A DNA stretch of 64,000 nucleotides. Source: Loripinus fragilis (Eukaryota; Mollusca; Bivalvia; Lucinida; Lucinidae). Below the pieces are notes generated by a model. It ran no database searches and was not told the DNA's origin. It saw nothing but the letters and a program-made list of their open reading frames with translations. The stretch lies in assembly GCA_964019695.1 (NCBI GenBank), contig OZ026522.1, positions 62,953,811-63,017,810 on the forward strand, given 5' to 3'. Within the stretch, counting starts at the first letter, position 1; the number at the start of each line of letters is the position of its first letter. A program made the position numbers and the translations under genes. Positions 51,062 through 63,459 of the stretch are shown here, one piece after another.

Positions 51062-52156
51062 TACACTGTCGGAAATCATATGATAAAAATCGCAAAGGCA
51101 AATAATCCCCACTTGAATAAAAGTATCAAAGGACTGACACATATCTTGAACTACCCTGTAGACAGTACTGTTAGCATGGTTTTTTACTACCTTTATTCCA
51201 TCAGAAATACTGTCTTTCAGATATACCCTGTAAGACAATACCACCACTACACCGATTAGCACGCCTATTCTGAAATCTGCGATAAAAATTAAAGCTTTCA
51301 TAGCCGTTAAGTTTTATACCAGATTTATTGTGCGTCCATGATTCATACATAAATATAATACCGTATTTACATATATAATTCAAAAAATCAGGATCTTCGA
51401 GTTTAGACGAAGTGAGTCCATTTATGTTCCATGATAGAACACCTAGCTCAGCCCCCGGGTTGTCCTATTGAGTGTCAGTTCGCACCGGTCGCCCATTAAT
51501 GTACAAGGTATCATAGCTTATCCATGATGATTTCCCCTCACGTATGGCCTGTCTCATTTTTGGGAGAAGTTGTCTGCGGCGATCAGCAATTTCCTTTGGG
51601 AATTGTTCATTAACATAGTAACTGGTGCCTTTCAGATGGGAACGAGCTCGCCTAACCAGTTCACGGTCTTGAAATTACAAGAACTTAGCAACGATGCTTC
51701 TATGACGGGGTGTTGCACCTGGCCTAGCAGAATCGTTGCCAAGTCTGTGTACACGCTCAAGGCGGAGACTGTCTACAAAATCTTGGGCTAATTTTAGCTT
51801 ATCGACCATAAACTGGCGAAGCTTAAGCTCAGTAGAGTCAGGTTTTTCATGCAGCTCTTCAGAAATACCGTTAAATATAAGGTTATTACGCATTGACTGC
51901 GACTGCATGGCTCTTGGGCGATTCCAAGGGAAAATTCAAGGGTGTCAATACGGTCACTAACTTTGGACAGATCATCTTTGCTGCACCTCAACTGATCATG
52001 CACATAGGTCCATAGCTTCTTTAATTCAGATTCAAAAGTACCAACCTTCTGTTCTAGTACATCCAGCTTATTTAACTTAGTATCCATTTGTGAAATTTTA
52101 TGTTCTATCCTTTTTAAGTACTTTAGTAGGTCCAAATTTGATGGCGATTCCGCCAT
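51062..52156 (-). pseudogene. L1-like LINE fragment: ORF1 and start of endonuclease
   Basis: On the minus strand ORF1 starts MAESPSNLDLLKYLKRIEHK at 52156. It passes through a coiled coil (KLDVLEQKVGTFESELKKL) and then, after frame changes, SQSMRNNLIFNGI, ERVHRLGNDSARPG and RSIVAKF, and onward to EQFPKEIADRRRQLLPKM and a stop near 51475. Directly after it a second frame reads VLSWNINGLTSSKLEDPDFL, YGIIFMYESWTHN and NGYESFNFYRRFQ, the start of an AP-endonuclease. RT is absent. ORF1 of this type has coiled-coil, RRM and C-terminal parts and binds RNA. At least three frame breaks are present. Confidence 0.85.
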
Positions 52157-52159
52157 AAT

Positions 52160-52748
52160 GCCGCCTTCAGAACAAGCGCTATATCGTTAGGTTCACTTGG
52201 GGACTAATTCAAAGAGGAGCGGCAAAAACACACCAAAATTCCATCTAATCCCAGCCTATACAAAAAGTCACATTTATGTGGAAAAAATTAATTCAATTAC
52301 GCGGTCTATATCTAAATTCATTCCTCTAATTTATTTTTCAATTAAAATCACCATTAAAGAATAATTAGCAAAAAACGGGGGTCACTTAAGTCCTGGAAAC
52401 ACTATAATATCGAATACCCTCTTGTACTTCGTGACTCAATTACATACATGTTTACATGCGGAGCCGGATAAAATATTTCTTATATTATTGTGCAAATAAT
52501 TTAAACCATAAAATGGTAACTGCCAGTCGGTTCCACAGGCAGCAAATACCGTAAAATGACATTTTCTGCAAATTTTATCCTGACATTCATGCTTATCAAA
52601 GCAATTGAAAATCACTGGAAAGACTTTAGATTTTAGTCCGACAATTAAATAAAATATACATATTATCAAGCTCGTATCAATACTTTTTTTTTTACAATAA
52701 TGTTGAGTTTGAAAGGCAAATATAACACTGATTCAGAAAATGCGAGTC

Positions 52749-52750
<2 letters not shown>
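52160..52750. other. No gene recognised
   Basis: AT-rich sequence upstream of the L1-like fragment. The first part may be its leader, but no promoter signal is recognised. Confidence 0.4.

Positions 52751-52752
<2 letters not shown>

Positions 52753-52807
<55 letters not shown>
52753..52807 (+). repeat. (GA)27 microsatellite
   Basis: An uninterrupted run of GA dinucleotides over about 55 bases. The minus-strand frame across it is a serine-leucine artefact. Confidence 0.95.
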
Positions 52808-52809
<2 letters not shown>

Positions 52810-52811
<2 letters not shown>

Positions 52812-55800
52812 GAAGCTAGACAAATACCGGCGGAGAGAGAGGGTGCAAGGAGATAGTTGAATATGCTTTCCCACTTCTTTGACTGATACACATATTTTTG
52901 GAGACGGTGCTTTGGTATAATCTGTTTTTATGAAGACAGCTCACCGCCACTTTTGTTTTGGCATGGCTCATTGTCAAAACATTTTCAAAATTGAAAATTA
53001 TTGATCATTCTTTGGAGCATGTAGGATAATTAAATAGATTATATGTACATGTACTATCGCATTACAGTGTAGACACTGTTTAATATTGCCATACACTGTG
53101 AGTAAGGAATGAAAAGTATATAACATTAGATGAAGTTGTACCCCACCAACTTAATACAGTTATGTGACCCTGAAGGTGATCTTGGAATTAAGGTCAATGC
53201 TAAAGAAACCTAGTCATTTATTAAGGTTTACCCAATACTGTATCTGTGTCAATTTGGTCAAACTCTGGACATTGGTTAAGATGATAGAGTACATACAAGC
53301 TTTTTTTCGCAGAGTTAATATAATCCTGGTGACCTTGAAGATTAGGTCGATGCCACCAAATTCTAACAATTTGTTTTGTCTGTCCCAGATAAGTAACTGT
53401 GCGAGTTTAGATAATATCCATCTAACGGTTCATAATTAGAGCACAGACAAAAGGCTACATCACAGCACATATATCGGAATCATTTAATATTCCACAATTT
53501 TTAAAGAACTGTGTCAGTTCTGGGGTAATATTGTTAAAGTAAAGTTATTTGAACAAAAAGGCGCTGATGTGATGTGTACAATTGCAAGCGATCAACTTAT
53601 ATTGTAACGGAATGTCAAAGTTAACACTTAGCTATATAGTTATTGAAGCTAGTAACTTCTCATGAACATTTAGGTGGCACAGATATCGTCGTCAAGTAAA
53701 TCAATGTATTTCTTTTATTTATTTTCGTTTCAATTCAATGTTTTATACAAGAAAGCGTGTACAACACAACAGTCAATGGCCTGTATGCGAACGCCACACG
53801 CATTTTATTCATAATTAGAGTGTTATGCACTTTTAATGCAAACTGACTATTTTTGTGCACACTATATGTGCTAGACTGTTTGTTTCCTCAATACATATCG
53901 ATCTATTGAAGTATTTGCAAACAAAATACAGTATATATGCAGCAATCACTTATCTGCAGATGGTAAATATCACTAGCACCAACAAACACAAATACGTTGA
54001 ATGTTAATGATCAAAATACTCTATATTTTAGACGTTCGTTCTCCTTATCAAAACAAAATGTAGGATGCTCAAACGGTTCTGAAATCCCTGCTATGACGGA
54101 AGTTGTCACCCTTGAACATTTGTATCTGCCACAAATACTTGAAACCTCGCTAAGTGTTTAATGCCCTGTGTCATTGCTCTACGTCACAGTCAGCATTGCT
54201 CCAGTCATGAAGTTTTCCTCGGTTTAACATGCACTAAGCAATAAAGATGAAGGGTCTTGCACAATGACACAAAACATATGATTCTTCCGGATTGTAAACT
54301 GCGATTTCTTAGACACATGTCTGTGAGGCTGAGCCATTACAGTTATCTAATAATAGATTAGTGATATATACCACAGAGCTATCACGACTGTTGAATATCT
54401 GAGCTGGAGCATGCATAAAATATGGAGCAGATATGCATTCTGTACATACAGCCTATGATCACCTGCTATGATTATGACCATGGTCTTATATTGTAGCGAC
54501 TGAAATATTTATTCTGCATGTTCTCCTACATAGGTGCACATTTATGTGAATTAAATACCAATCCAACAAATAAGTTTGCGCATGTAATGCGTTTAACATA
54601 TGCACGCTGGTGTGCATGTCCTACTGATTATATTAATAAACTGGAATATGTTTGTTTGTACTGGAGATTAACTGGGAAAATGATAAAACACTAATAGCCT
54701 TAAATGTTGAATAAACATTACACTTGAAAAACCCCATCTCATCAAGGTAATCTTATCCACATACATGAACAAACCTCCGTTTATACACACTAGTGAGAAA
54801 CTATAATTCGCGCGGGTGTATATGCCGCCGTTAAATTAAAAACATACCTCGACGTGTAAAAGGACACAGATTAAACGGCCTTATATTTGAATTTCAGCCA
54901 AATTCATCGTGGGCCAACAAAATGGCCAAACCGTTACACGTCCTTTTCACCAATAAGAAGTATTCTTAAATTGTAATATTCATCACACCAGCTCGAAAAA
55001 AAAGTGTCCTCATCGGTTAATGCGCAGACTGACCATACGATCTTATTGAAGAAACACTTCCATCAAGATGGCTGAGAACCAGTCTTTGCACATAATCCTA
55101 ACAATGCAAATTTATTTCCTGATATTGATCTCGAGTAAAGGTCAACCTCCGCTGTACAGCATTTCTTATTTTTTTGCATGCCTTGCTAAATTGCATATAG
55201 TAAATAACTGCAATTTAAAATAACAAACTAAATCCTTAAGGACGTTAACTGCATTATATAAAGCAAATATTTGCATTTTTTTCAAACCATAATGGTGCTT
55301 CATACACGATTATAGTCTGTTCATAAATTTTGACAATACACCCAGGTAAACCGCATGTCTAGATCTCGGAGGGTGTTGGCTATCGGAGGTAAACATTGCG
55401 ATTATGGATGGACAGGGTCTGTATTTATCCATTTTTATTTCCTATAGAAAGTTTCTTGGAGACAAAAGAAGCAAACAGGTTGCTTCTATATTGAATGATA
55501 AGGACTCGGAATGTGTTAAATGCTTTTGACCCATGTCCGTAGGACCCTGTGCGACTTTTCAAACGACGATTGTGACATTTTCAATGAAAAAATGCTATTC
55601 ATTTGATCATAGCAGGATTTACATCAACCTTTGACACAATTTGCTTGTGTCGCCACAATTCTATATCATTCTCCTGCATGATTTATAAGAGTCGTGTCTC
55701 AAAATGCTATTAAAACATCAATATTTGAAATTTGCTTACGTTGATATCGTTTTGCTGGTTAGCAAAATGTTCAGAGGAAACTTGACAGCTGACATGCTTG

Positions 55801-56382
55801 CTATCGGAGTGACAGTGGTTTTGATTTCGGAGATTGATATAAAGTGCCGCACAATTAGTGCCAGAATCTGATGTATTTTAAGCATGCCATGATACAAAAA
55901 AAAATGTGTAATGCTACAAATGGAAGACTACCAGGGGAAGACATACAGAAGGCAATTTGAGAGGTTTTACAGTTGTGATGTGTTGTGAAAAGCGCTCATC
56001 TTCAGTCTGTGTCATTATGCATGTTTTTGTCTAGTGAGTCTCGGAAAACATATTTATTTAAATTCTGCACTGATACATTTTTGGTGAAACCAGTATGCTT
56101 GATATAGGAAGGGGATATGATGGCTGGGTGGGGTGGGGGCGAGGGTATGGTCCCTGAAAGAAGGCAAGAATATGTGTCATATCTATACTCATTATCTTAC
56201 CTGGCAACGCAGTGTATTAACAACATGAAAAGGGTTACAAAATGCAGGTTCACATTGAGGTGCATTTTGTTGTGTAAATGGAGTGTCAAAATGCGAGGAA
56301 ACTGTTGGTTGAGATACCACGTATACATGATTAGTAAACCTTTGATCCAAAAATATATACATGTATGCCACCCAGACAATTG
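52810..56382. other. No gene; diverged GTGACC repeat at 53160-53440
   Basis: Two diverged segments around 53160-53430 contain GTGACC(C/T)TGAAG, AAGGTCAATGC or AGGTCGATGCC, and related words, recalling the TGACCTTG repeats. The rest, 53450-56380, shows no open frame with a domain and no obvious repeat. Confidence 0.4.
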
Positions 56383-56547
56383 TTTTTTGTTTGTTTGATT
56401 TGATTCTTTACGTCCACTCAACAATCTTTCAGTTATGCGGGACGGATCTTCCTGGGTTGAACCAGTACTAAGCTAGGATAAATGTGTCTTGCTCAAGCAC
56501 CACAACGCAGTGACGCCGGTGAGGCTCGAACCCGCGACCCTTCGGTC
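56383..56547 (-). mobile_element. 5'-truncated tRNA-SINE with 12 bp target duplication
   Basis: CCCAGACAATTG flanks the insert exactly (56371-56382 and 56548-56559). The insert is the same SINE as 5366-5562. The tail side holds CAAACAAAAAA and CAAATCAAA, the body CTTAGTACTGGTTCAACCCAGG, and the B box GGTTCGAGCC. The copy stops before the A box, so its tRNA head is truncated, as expected for incomplete reverse transcription. Confidence 0.9.
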
Positions 56548-56559
56548 CCCAGACAATTG

Positions 56560-56790
56560 AAACACCCATAACCACCAGTATACTGAATCGAACCCAAACG
56601 CACACAGTACACTGAAACACACAAACCAGCCAACCACTTGAAACTCCCAAACTCCCTAGGCAACTGATACACCAAACCGCCCAGCCCAGGGAAGCTCTCA
56701 GACCGTTCAGTTCACTGGAATACCCTGATCAATCCATTGAAACATGCAACTCACCTAGTCCACTGAAACACCCTTCTGTTACACCGCCAT
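56560..56790 (+). repeat. Degenerate C/A-rich minisatellite
   Basis: ACTGAAACAC(A/C)C-type words recur about every 25-35 bases (GAAACACCC, ACTGAATCG, ACTGAAACACAC, ACTGATACACC, ATTGAAACATG, ACTGAAACACCC). A poly-C/(CA) run follows farther on at 56932-56958. Confidence 0.55.
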
Positions 56791-56799
56791 TTAGGATTC

Positions 56800-57210
56800 T
56801 ATTCAATGAAACAAACTATATCAATTATTTACCCCATCCCCCCCAACCGTACAAAAACAACAACAACAAATGCAATAAAACACCACAAAAATTGAATGGG
56901 TTTCAATGTAGCTCTCTAACCGGTCGCCACCCCCCCCCCCCCCACACACACACACACAAACACCTTCCCCCCGCCTTCCTTTCTTCCTTTTTTGTTATGC
57001 AACATCTCAAACATTCGAATGACATTTCGCTGGCGGGCCGATGTTGCTCGACATTGTGTGCTGGCTGGGATAGGGTATGTCCATGTCTTGTACCGCCATC
57101 TAGTAGCTTTGCACTGAAACGCTTTCTTATGTTTTGTAAAACATTAGTGAGAAAAATGCACATAATTATACAACAAAACATCTCATGCGATGTTGTTATT
57201 ATCGCTTTAT
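56800..57210. other. No gene recognised
   Basis: C-runs and CA repeats at 56930-56980, then non-coding sequence. Open frames on both strands at 56892-57295 overlap each other and lack domains. Confidence 0.45.
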
Positions 57211-57211
57211 C

Positions 57212-57495
57212 ATGCGCGGATCCAGAAATTTTGACAGACGAAGTCCAATTAAACTCTGACACACTTTTTTTTAGATGAATGGAGTGAGAAATCAAAATAC
57301 CACTAAAAGCGGACCATCATCAGCCCAACAGCAAATGCTGGCGGGGCGATAATTACCCTATTTTGAATGCTGGCTTGGTAGCTTTTGATTTTCCAGGGGA
57401 TCTGGGCCAGTATTACTAAAGAGCCCCAAAGGTTTCCGATTTTCCAGGGAGGGGGTCAGGACCCTCTGCAACCCCCTCTTTGGATCCGCGCATCT
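57212..57495. repeat. Dispersed repeat, copy 2 (GCGCGGATCCAG family), both ends present
   Basis: It starts CATGCGCGGATCCAGAAATTT and ends TTTGGATCCGCGCATC, an inverted pair of about 15 bp. The interior matches 1285-1600 (ATACCACTA, CCATCATC-GCCC, TGCTGGCTTGG-AGCTTT, TTTCCAGGGGATC). This suggests a MITE-like element of about 280 bp. Confidence 0.75.
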
Positions 57496-57499
57496 TAAT

Positions 57500-57860
57500 C
57501 CTAGTTGAATGCGCCGACATAACTGAAAAATTGTTGACTGGGATGTTAAGAATAAAATCAAACAAAATAAAAACCATAATAATGAAACCTTTACAGTTTG
57601 CATACGCCTTTGCGCCATTGCGACAGTAAAATAAAATACCACACGTATTTAAAAGCAATTTACCTTTTTGGTCTGTTGTCAGTTCATTCTTAAAAGTATT
57701 AGTATACATGTAAGCTTATCTGGATTTTCACTGCATATTTGTATAGGTGAACAAAAAATCCATATAACAAATACCCGTAAAAATATTGAAGGCATTGCAG
57801 TTTCAGTGGTAATCCGTTCTGTTATTTTATCTTTTAACGTTTTTAAACTTTACCTAGAAG
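57500..57860. other. No gene recognised
   Basis: Non-coding sequence between two small elements. Overlapping frames at 57358-57913 lack domains. Confidence 0.4.
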
Positions 57861-57864
57861 TACA

Positions 57865-58097
57865 GGGCCCGGAATTACAATGCCTCCTAAAAGTTAAGGA
57901 AGACTTAAGTTAAGTATTGATATTTCAACATGCTAAATAAATTGCCTGGGTAGATGCAGTTCTTGTGGTCAAATGTATCATTGTGATCTACAGAAAAATG
58001 AAACTATTTTGATTTTAATCAGTTTAAAACGTTATTTTTCGCATCCTTACTCATTGAGTCTTCCTTAACTTTAAGGAGGCAGTGTAATTCCGGGCCC
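57865..58097. mobile_element. 233 bp MITE with 41 bp TIRs
   Basis: The left end 57865-57905 begins GGGCCCGGAATTACAATGCC and the right end 58057-58097 is its inverse with two or three mismatches. The interior has no frame. No target duplication is clear, so the superfamily is not assigned. Confidence 0.8.
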
Positions 58098-58160
58098 AGG
58101 TCCTCATATTCCGGTACCAGCAGCCCAAACCCCACAATGGCATCTTTTTAAACAATATAA

Positions 58161-58416
58161 TTTGAGCCGCGACATGAGATTTCCGGGGAGATTTCCAACA
58201 ACGTGTAATGTACGACCAGCAAAGGCTCAGACCAGCCTGCGCATACGCACAGTCTGATCAGAGCCGTTGCTTGTCGCTTGAATATTATATGAATATTAAG
58301 CTACTGAACGAACATAATTTGGAGTTTCTAAGCTTAAAAGAAGGCTACACAGGCTCGTCTGAGTCTATTCATGTCAAAATGCCACATTGCTGGAAATCAC
58401 ATGTCGCGGCTCATTT
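58161..58416. mobile_element. 256 bp MITE, GAGCCGCGACATG ends
   Basis: The left end TTTGAGCCGCGACATGAGAT-TTCC and the right end GGAAATCACATGTCGCGGCT-CATTT are inverse. The middle carries the dispersed hairpin CAGACCAGCCTGCGCATACGCACAGTCTGATCAGAGCC. A relative lies at 50865-51061. The plus-strand open frame 58208-58420 follows the repeat and is not a gene. Confidence 0.78.
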
Positions 58417-58475
58417 GTAGTTCTATAAGAAGCAATAAAGATGCGTTGTATATCTTTAAGATATTCTTAAAAGTT

Positions 58476-58620
58476 TCACACCGGATAAGCGGCAGTTGAA
58501 AACGTTAATACTATCGACAAACGTAGATCAAAAATCGTTGGAAACAGGGTTTTTGATTGCCATTTGTTGCCCGACTGGCGACAAATGGCAATCAAAAACA
58601 CTGCTTGTTGCGATTTCCAG
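58476..58620. repeat. Hairpin repeat related to 6944-7138
   Basis: CACACCGGATAAGCGGCAGTTGAAAAC at the left and the strong hairpin TTTTTGATTGCCATTTGTTGCC-CGACT-GGCGACAAATGGCAATCAAAAA at 58551-58600. The left half matches the 6944 element; the right end is less clear. Confidence 0.7.
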
Positions 58621-58624
58621 ATGC

Positions 58625-59150
58625 TAAAACAACATGTATTTGTAACATGTTATATATATGTACTTATAAAAGCAGATAGGTTCGCATTTCTGCAAAATCG
58701 AATGTTTAATTAGATCTCCCTGCAACTATTAGCAGTACGACTTTAAATTATCTTTAGTTCAATAAATGTACCTGATTGTAAACTAGCAGTTTATCGTTTA
58801 GAGTTTGGGTACAGTATTTTTTTAAACAGGTCAAGTTTAGTAGTTTTATAGTTGTGATGTTTGTTCTATTGTCTATAATAGAGGCCCTCCCAGGAGGTAC
58901 CTGTTCCCTTGTTCTTAAATATTGACTTGTCTCCATGTTTCATTTATTTCCCTATTCTCTGACAATTTCGATCTCCTCACTTTGGCATTTTCCCTTTCCC
59001 TAGAATAAAATGGCTTGTACAAATACATCCTAACTCGTGAAAGGGCCTCATTGTTAAGGCATACAGAGAACGCATCTCTCAATTCTGTGATAAAAAATAT
59101 CCCCTGCTAGCACGTAATTACAAATCTTAACCATCGGATGATGTACTTGG
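58625..59150. other. No gene recognised
   Basis: AT-rich non-coding sequence leading into the minisatellite. Confidence 0.4.
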
Positions 59151-59155
59151 AATTT

Positions 59156-62100
59156 GAGAGAGTAGAGGAAGAGATAGTAGAGATAGTAGAGAATAAGCGA
59201 GTAGAGGGAGTGCAAGTAGAGAAAGAGAGGATAGAGAAGGAGTGCGAGTTGAGAAGAAGTATGAGTAGATAAGAGAGAGTAGAGGGAGTGCGAGTAGAGA
59301 AGGAGTGTGAGTAGAGAAGGAGTGTGAGTAGAGAAGGAGTGTGAGTAGAGAAGGAGTGTGAGTAGAGAAGGAGTGCGAGTAGAGAAGAGTGTAGAGAGGG
59401 AGTGCGAGGAGAGAAGGAGCGCGAATAGAGAAGAAGTGCGAGTAGAGAAAGAGAGAGTAGAGAAGGAGTGCGAGTAGAGAAGGAGTGTGAGTAGAGAAGG
59501 AGTGTGAGTAGAGAAGGAGTGCGAGTAGAGAAGAGTGTAGAGAGGGAGTGCGAGGAGAGAAGGAGCGCGAATAGAGAAGAAGTGCGAGTAGAGAAAGAGA
59601 GAGTAGAGAAGGAGTGCGAGTAGAGAAAGAAAGAGAAGAGAAGGAGTGTGAGTAGAGATGAGTGCAAGTAGATGATGAGAGAGTAGAGAAGGAGTGTGAG
59701 TAGAGAAAGAGAGAGTAGAGAAGGAGTGTGAGTAGAGAAGAGAGAGTAGAGAATGAGTGCGAGAAGAGAAGGCGTGCGAGTAGAAAAAGAGAGGGTAGAG
59801 AAGGAGTGTAAGTAGAGAAGGAGTGCGAGTAGAGAAAGAGCGAGTAGAGAAGGAGTGCGAGTAGAGAAGGAGTGTGAGTAGAGAAGAAGTGTGAGAAGAG
59901 AAGAGAAAGTAGAGAAGGAGTGCAAGTAGAGAAGGAGTGTGAGTAGAAAAGGAGTGCTATTAGAGAAGGAGTGTGAGTAGAGAAAGAGAGAGTAGAAAAA
60001 GAGAGAGTAGAGAAGGAATGCAAGTAGAGGAGTGTGAGTAGAGAAATAGTGCGAGTAGAGAAAGAGTGCGAGTTGAGAAGAGAGATTAGAGAAGGAGTGC
60101 GAGTAGAGAAAGAGAGAGTAAAGAAGAAGTGCTATTAGAGAAAGAGAGAGTAGAGAAGGAGTGGGAGTAGAGGAGTGGGAGTAGAGAAGGAGTGCGAGTA
60201 GAGAGGGAGTGCGAGTAGAGAAAGAGAGAGTAGAGAAGGAGTGCGAGTAGAGAATGAGTGTGAGTAGAGGAGGAGTGCGAGTAGAGAAAGAGAGAGTAGA
60301 GAAGGAGTGCGAGTAGAGAAGGAGTGTGAGAAGAGGAGTGCTATTAGAGAAGGAGTGCGAGTAGAGAAAGAGAGAGTAGAAAAAGAGAGTAGAGAAGGAA
60401 TGCAAGTAGAAGAGTGTGAGTAGAGAAAGAGTGCGAGTAGAAAAAGAGTGCGAGTTGAGAAGAGAGATTAGAGAAGGAGTGCGAGTAGAGAAAGAGAGAG
60501 TTAAGAAGAAGTGCTATTAGAGAAAGAGAGAGTAGAGAAGGAGTGGGAGTAGAGGAGTGGGAGTAGAGAAGGAGTGCGCGTAGAGAGGTAGTGCGAGTAG
60601 AGAAAGAGAGAGTAGAGAAGGAATGCAAGTAGAGGAGTGTGAGTAGAGAAAGAGTGCGAGTAGAGAAAGAGTGCGAGTTGAGAAGAGAGATTAGAGAAGG
60701 AGTGCGAGTAGAGAAAGAGAGAGTTAAGAAGAAGTGCTATTAGAGAAAGAGAGAGTAGAGAAGGAGTGGGAGTAGAGGAGTGTGAGTAGAGAAGGTGTGC
60801 GAGTAGAGAGGGAGTGCGAGTAGAGAAAAAGAGAGTAGAGAAGGAGTGCAAGTAGAGAAGGAGTGTGAGTAGAGGAGGAGTGCAAGTAGAGAAAGAGAGA
60901 GTAGAGAAGGAGTGCGAGTAGAGAAGGAGTATGAGTAGAGGAGGAGTGCGAGTAGAGAAAGAGAGAGAGTAGAGTAGAGAAGGAGTGCGAGTAGAGAAGG
61001 AGTGTGAGTAGAGAAGGAGTTTGAGTAGAGAAGGAGTGTGAGTAGAGAAGGAGTGTTAGTACAGAAGGAGTGCGAGTAGTGAAAGAGAGTAGAGAAGGAG
61101 TGCAAGTAGAGAAGGAGTGTGAGTAGAGAAGGAGTGCTAGTAGAGAAGGAGTGTGAGTAGAGAAAAAGAGAGTAGAGAAGGAGTGCAAGTAGAGGAGTGT
61201 GAGTAGAGAAGGAGTGCGAGTAGAGAAGGAGTGCGAATAGAAAAGGAGTGCGAGAAGAGAAGGAGTGCGAATTGAGAAGAGGGATTAGAGGAGTGACAGT
61301 AGAGAAAGAGAAAGTAAATAGGGAGCGCGAGTAGAGAAAGAGAGCGGGTAGGGAAGGAGTGTGAGTAGAGAAGGAGTGCGAGTAGAGAGGGAGTTCGAGT
61401 AGAGAAAGAGAGAGTAGAGAAGGAGTGCGAGTAGAGAAGGAGTGTGAGTAGAGGAGGAGTTCGGGTAGAGAAAGAGAGATCAGAGAAGGAGTGCGAGTAG
61501 AGAAGGAGTGTGAGTAGAGAAGGAGTGTGAGTAGAGAAGGAGTGTGAGTAGAGAAGGAGTGTTAGTACAGAAGGAGTGCGAGTAGTGAAAGAGAGTAGAG
61601 AAGAAGTGCAAGTAGAGAAGGAGTGTGAGTAGAGAAGGAGTGCTAGTAGAGAAGGAGTGCGAGTAGAGAAAAAGAGAGTAGAGAAGGAGTGCAAGTAGAG
61701 GAGTGTGAGTAGAGAAGGAGTGCGAGTAGAGAAGGAGTGCGAGTAGAGAAGGAGTGCGAGAAGAGAAGGAGTGCGAGTTGAGAAGAGAGATTAGAGGAGT
61801 GACAGTAGAGAAAGAGAAAGTAAATAGGGAGCGCGAGTAGAGAAAGAGAGAGTAGAGAAGGTGTGGGAGTAGATGAGTGTGAGTAGAGAGGGAGTGTGAG
61901 TAGAGAGGGAGTGGGAGTAGAGAAGGAGTGCGAGTAGAGAAGGAGTGCAAGTAGAGAAGGATTGTGAATAGAGAAGACAGGGTAGAGAGGAGTGCAAGTA
62001 GAGAAGGAGTGCGAGTTAAGAAGGAGTGCGAGAAGAGAATTAGAGAGTAGAGAAGAAGTGTGAGTAGAAAAGAAATGTGAGTAGAGAAGGAGTGCGAGTA

Positions 62101-63459
62101 GAGAAGAAGTGCGAGTAGAGAAGAGAGAGAGTAGGAATGAGAGTAGAGAAGGAATGCGAGTAGAGAAGGAGAGCGAGTAGAGAAGGAGTGCTCGTAGAGA
62201 AAGAGAGTAGAGAAAGAAAGAGTAGAATAGGAATGCAAGTAGAGGAGTGTGAGTAGAGAAGGAGTGCGAGTAGACAAGGAGTGCGAGTTGATAGAGAAGG
62301 ATTAGAGAAGGAGTGCGAGAAGAGAAAGAGAGAGTAAAGACGAAGTGCTAGTAGAGAAAGAGAGAGTAGAGAAGGAGTGGGAGTAGAGGAGTGTGAGTAG
62401 AGAAGGATTGCGAGTAGAGAGGGAGTTCGAGTAGAGAAAGAGAGAGTAGAGAAGGAGTGCGAGTATAGAAGGAGTGTGAGTAGAGGAGGAGTTCGAGTAG
62501 AGAAAGAGAGAGTAGAGAAGGAGTGCGAGTAGAGAAGGAGTGTGAGTAGAGAAGGAGTGTGAGTAGAGAAGGATTGCTAGTGCAGAAGGAGTGCGAGTAG
62601 TGAAAGAGAGTAGAGAAGGAGTGCAAGTAGAGAAGGAGTGTGAGTAGAGAAGGAGTGCTAGTAGTGAAGGAGTGCGAGTAGATAAGGAGTGTGAATAGAG
62701 AAGAAGTGTGAGTAGAGAAGGAGTGCTAGTACAGGAGTGCGAGTAGTGAAAGAGAGTAGAGAAGGAGTGCAAGTAGAGAAGGAGTGTGAGTAGAGAGGAG
62801 TGCTAGTAGAGGAGGAGTGCAAGTAGAGAAAAAAAGAGTAGAGAAGGAGTGCAAATAGAGGAGTGTGAGTAGAGAAGGAGTGCGAGTAGAGAAGGAGTGC
62901 GAGTAGAGAAGGAGTTCGAGTTGGGAAGAGAGATTAGAGGAGTGACAGTAGAGAAAGAGAAAGTAAAGAAGGAGCGCGAGTAGAGAAAGAGAGAGTAGAG
63001 AAGGAGTGGGAGTAGAGGAGTGTGAGTAGAGAGGGAGTGGGAGTAGAGAAGGAGTGGGAGTAGAGAAGGAGTGCGAGTAGAGAAGGATTGTGAATAGAGA
63101 AGAGAGAGTAGAGAGGAGTGCAAGTAGAGAAGGAGTGCGAGCAGAGAAGGAGTGCGAGTAGAGAATTAGAGAGTAGAGAAGGAGTGCGAGTCGAGAAGAG
63201 AGAGTAGGAATGAGAGTAGAGAAGGAATGCGAGTAGATAAGGAGAGCGAGTAGAGAAGGAGTGCTCGTAGAGAAAGAGGGTAGAGAAGGAGTGTGAGTAA
63301 AGAAGGAGAGCGAGTAGAGAATGAGTGCTCGTAGAGAAAAAGAGAGTAGAGAAGGGGTGTGAGTAGAGTAGAGAAGGAGTGCGAGTTAAGAATAAAGTAA
63401 AGAGAGAGTAGAGAGCAGTGTGGTTGGAGAGTAGAGAGGAGAGCGAATAGAGAGACAAT

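Noticed and set aside
59107..62772. Minus-strand open frames of up to 432 codons rich in Ser, Leu and Thr
   Set aside because: They are translations of the 17 bp minisatellite in overlapping frames, show no domain or splice context, and exist in several frames at once.
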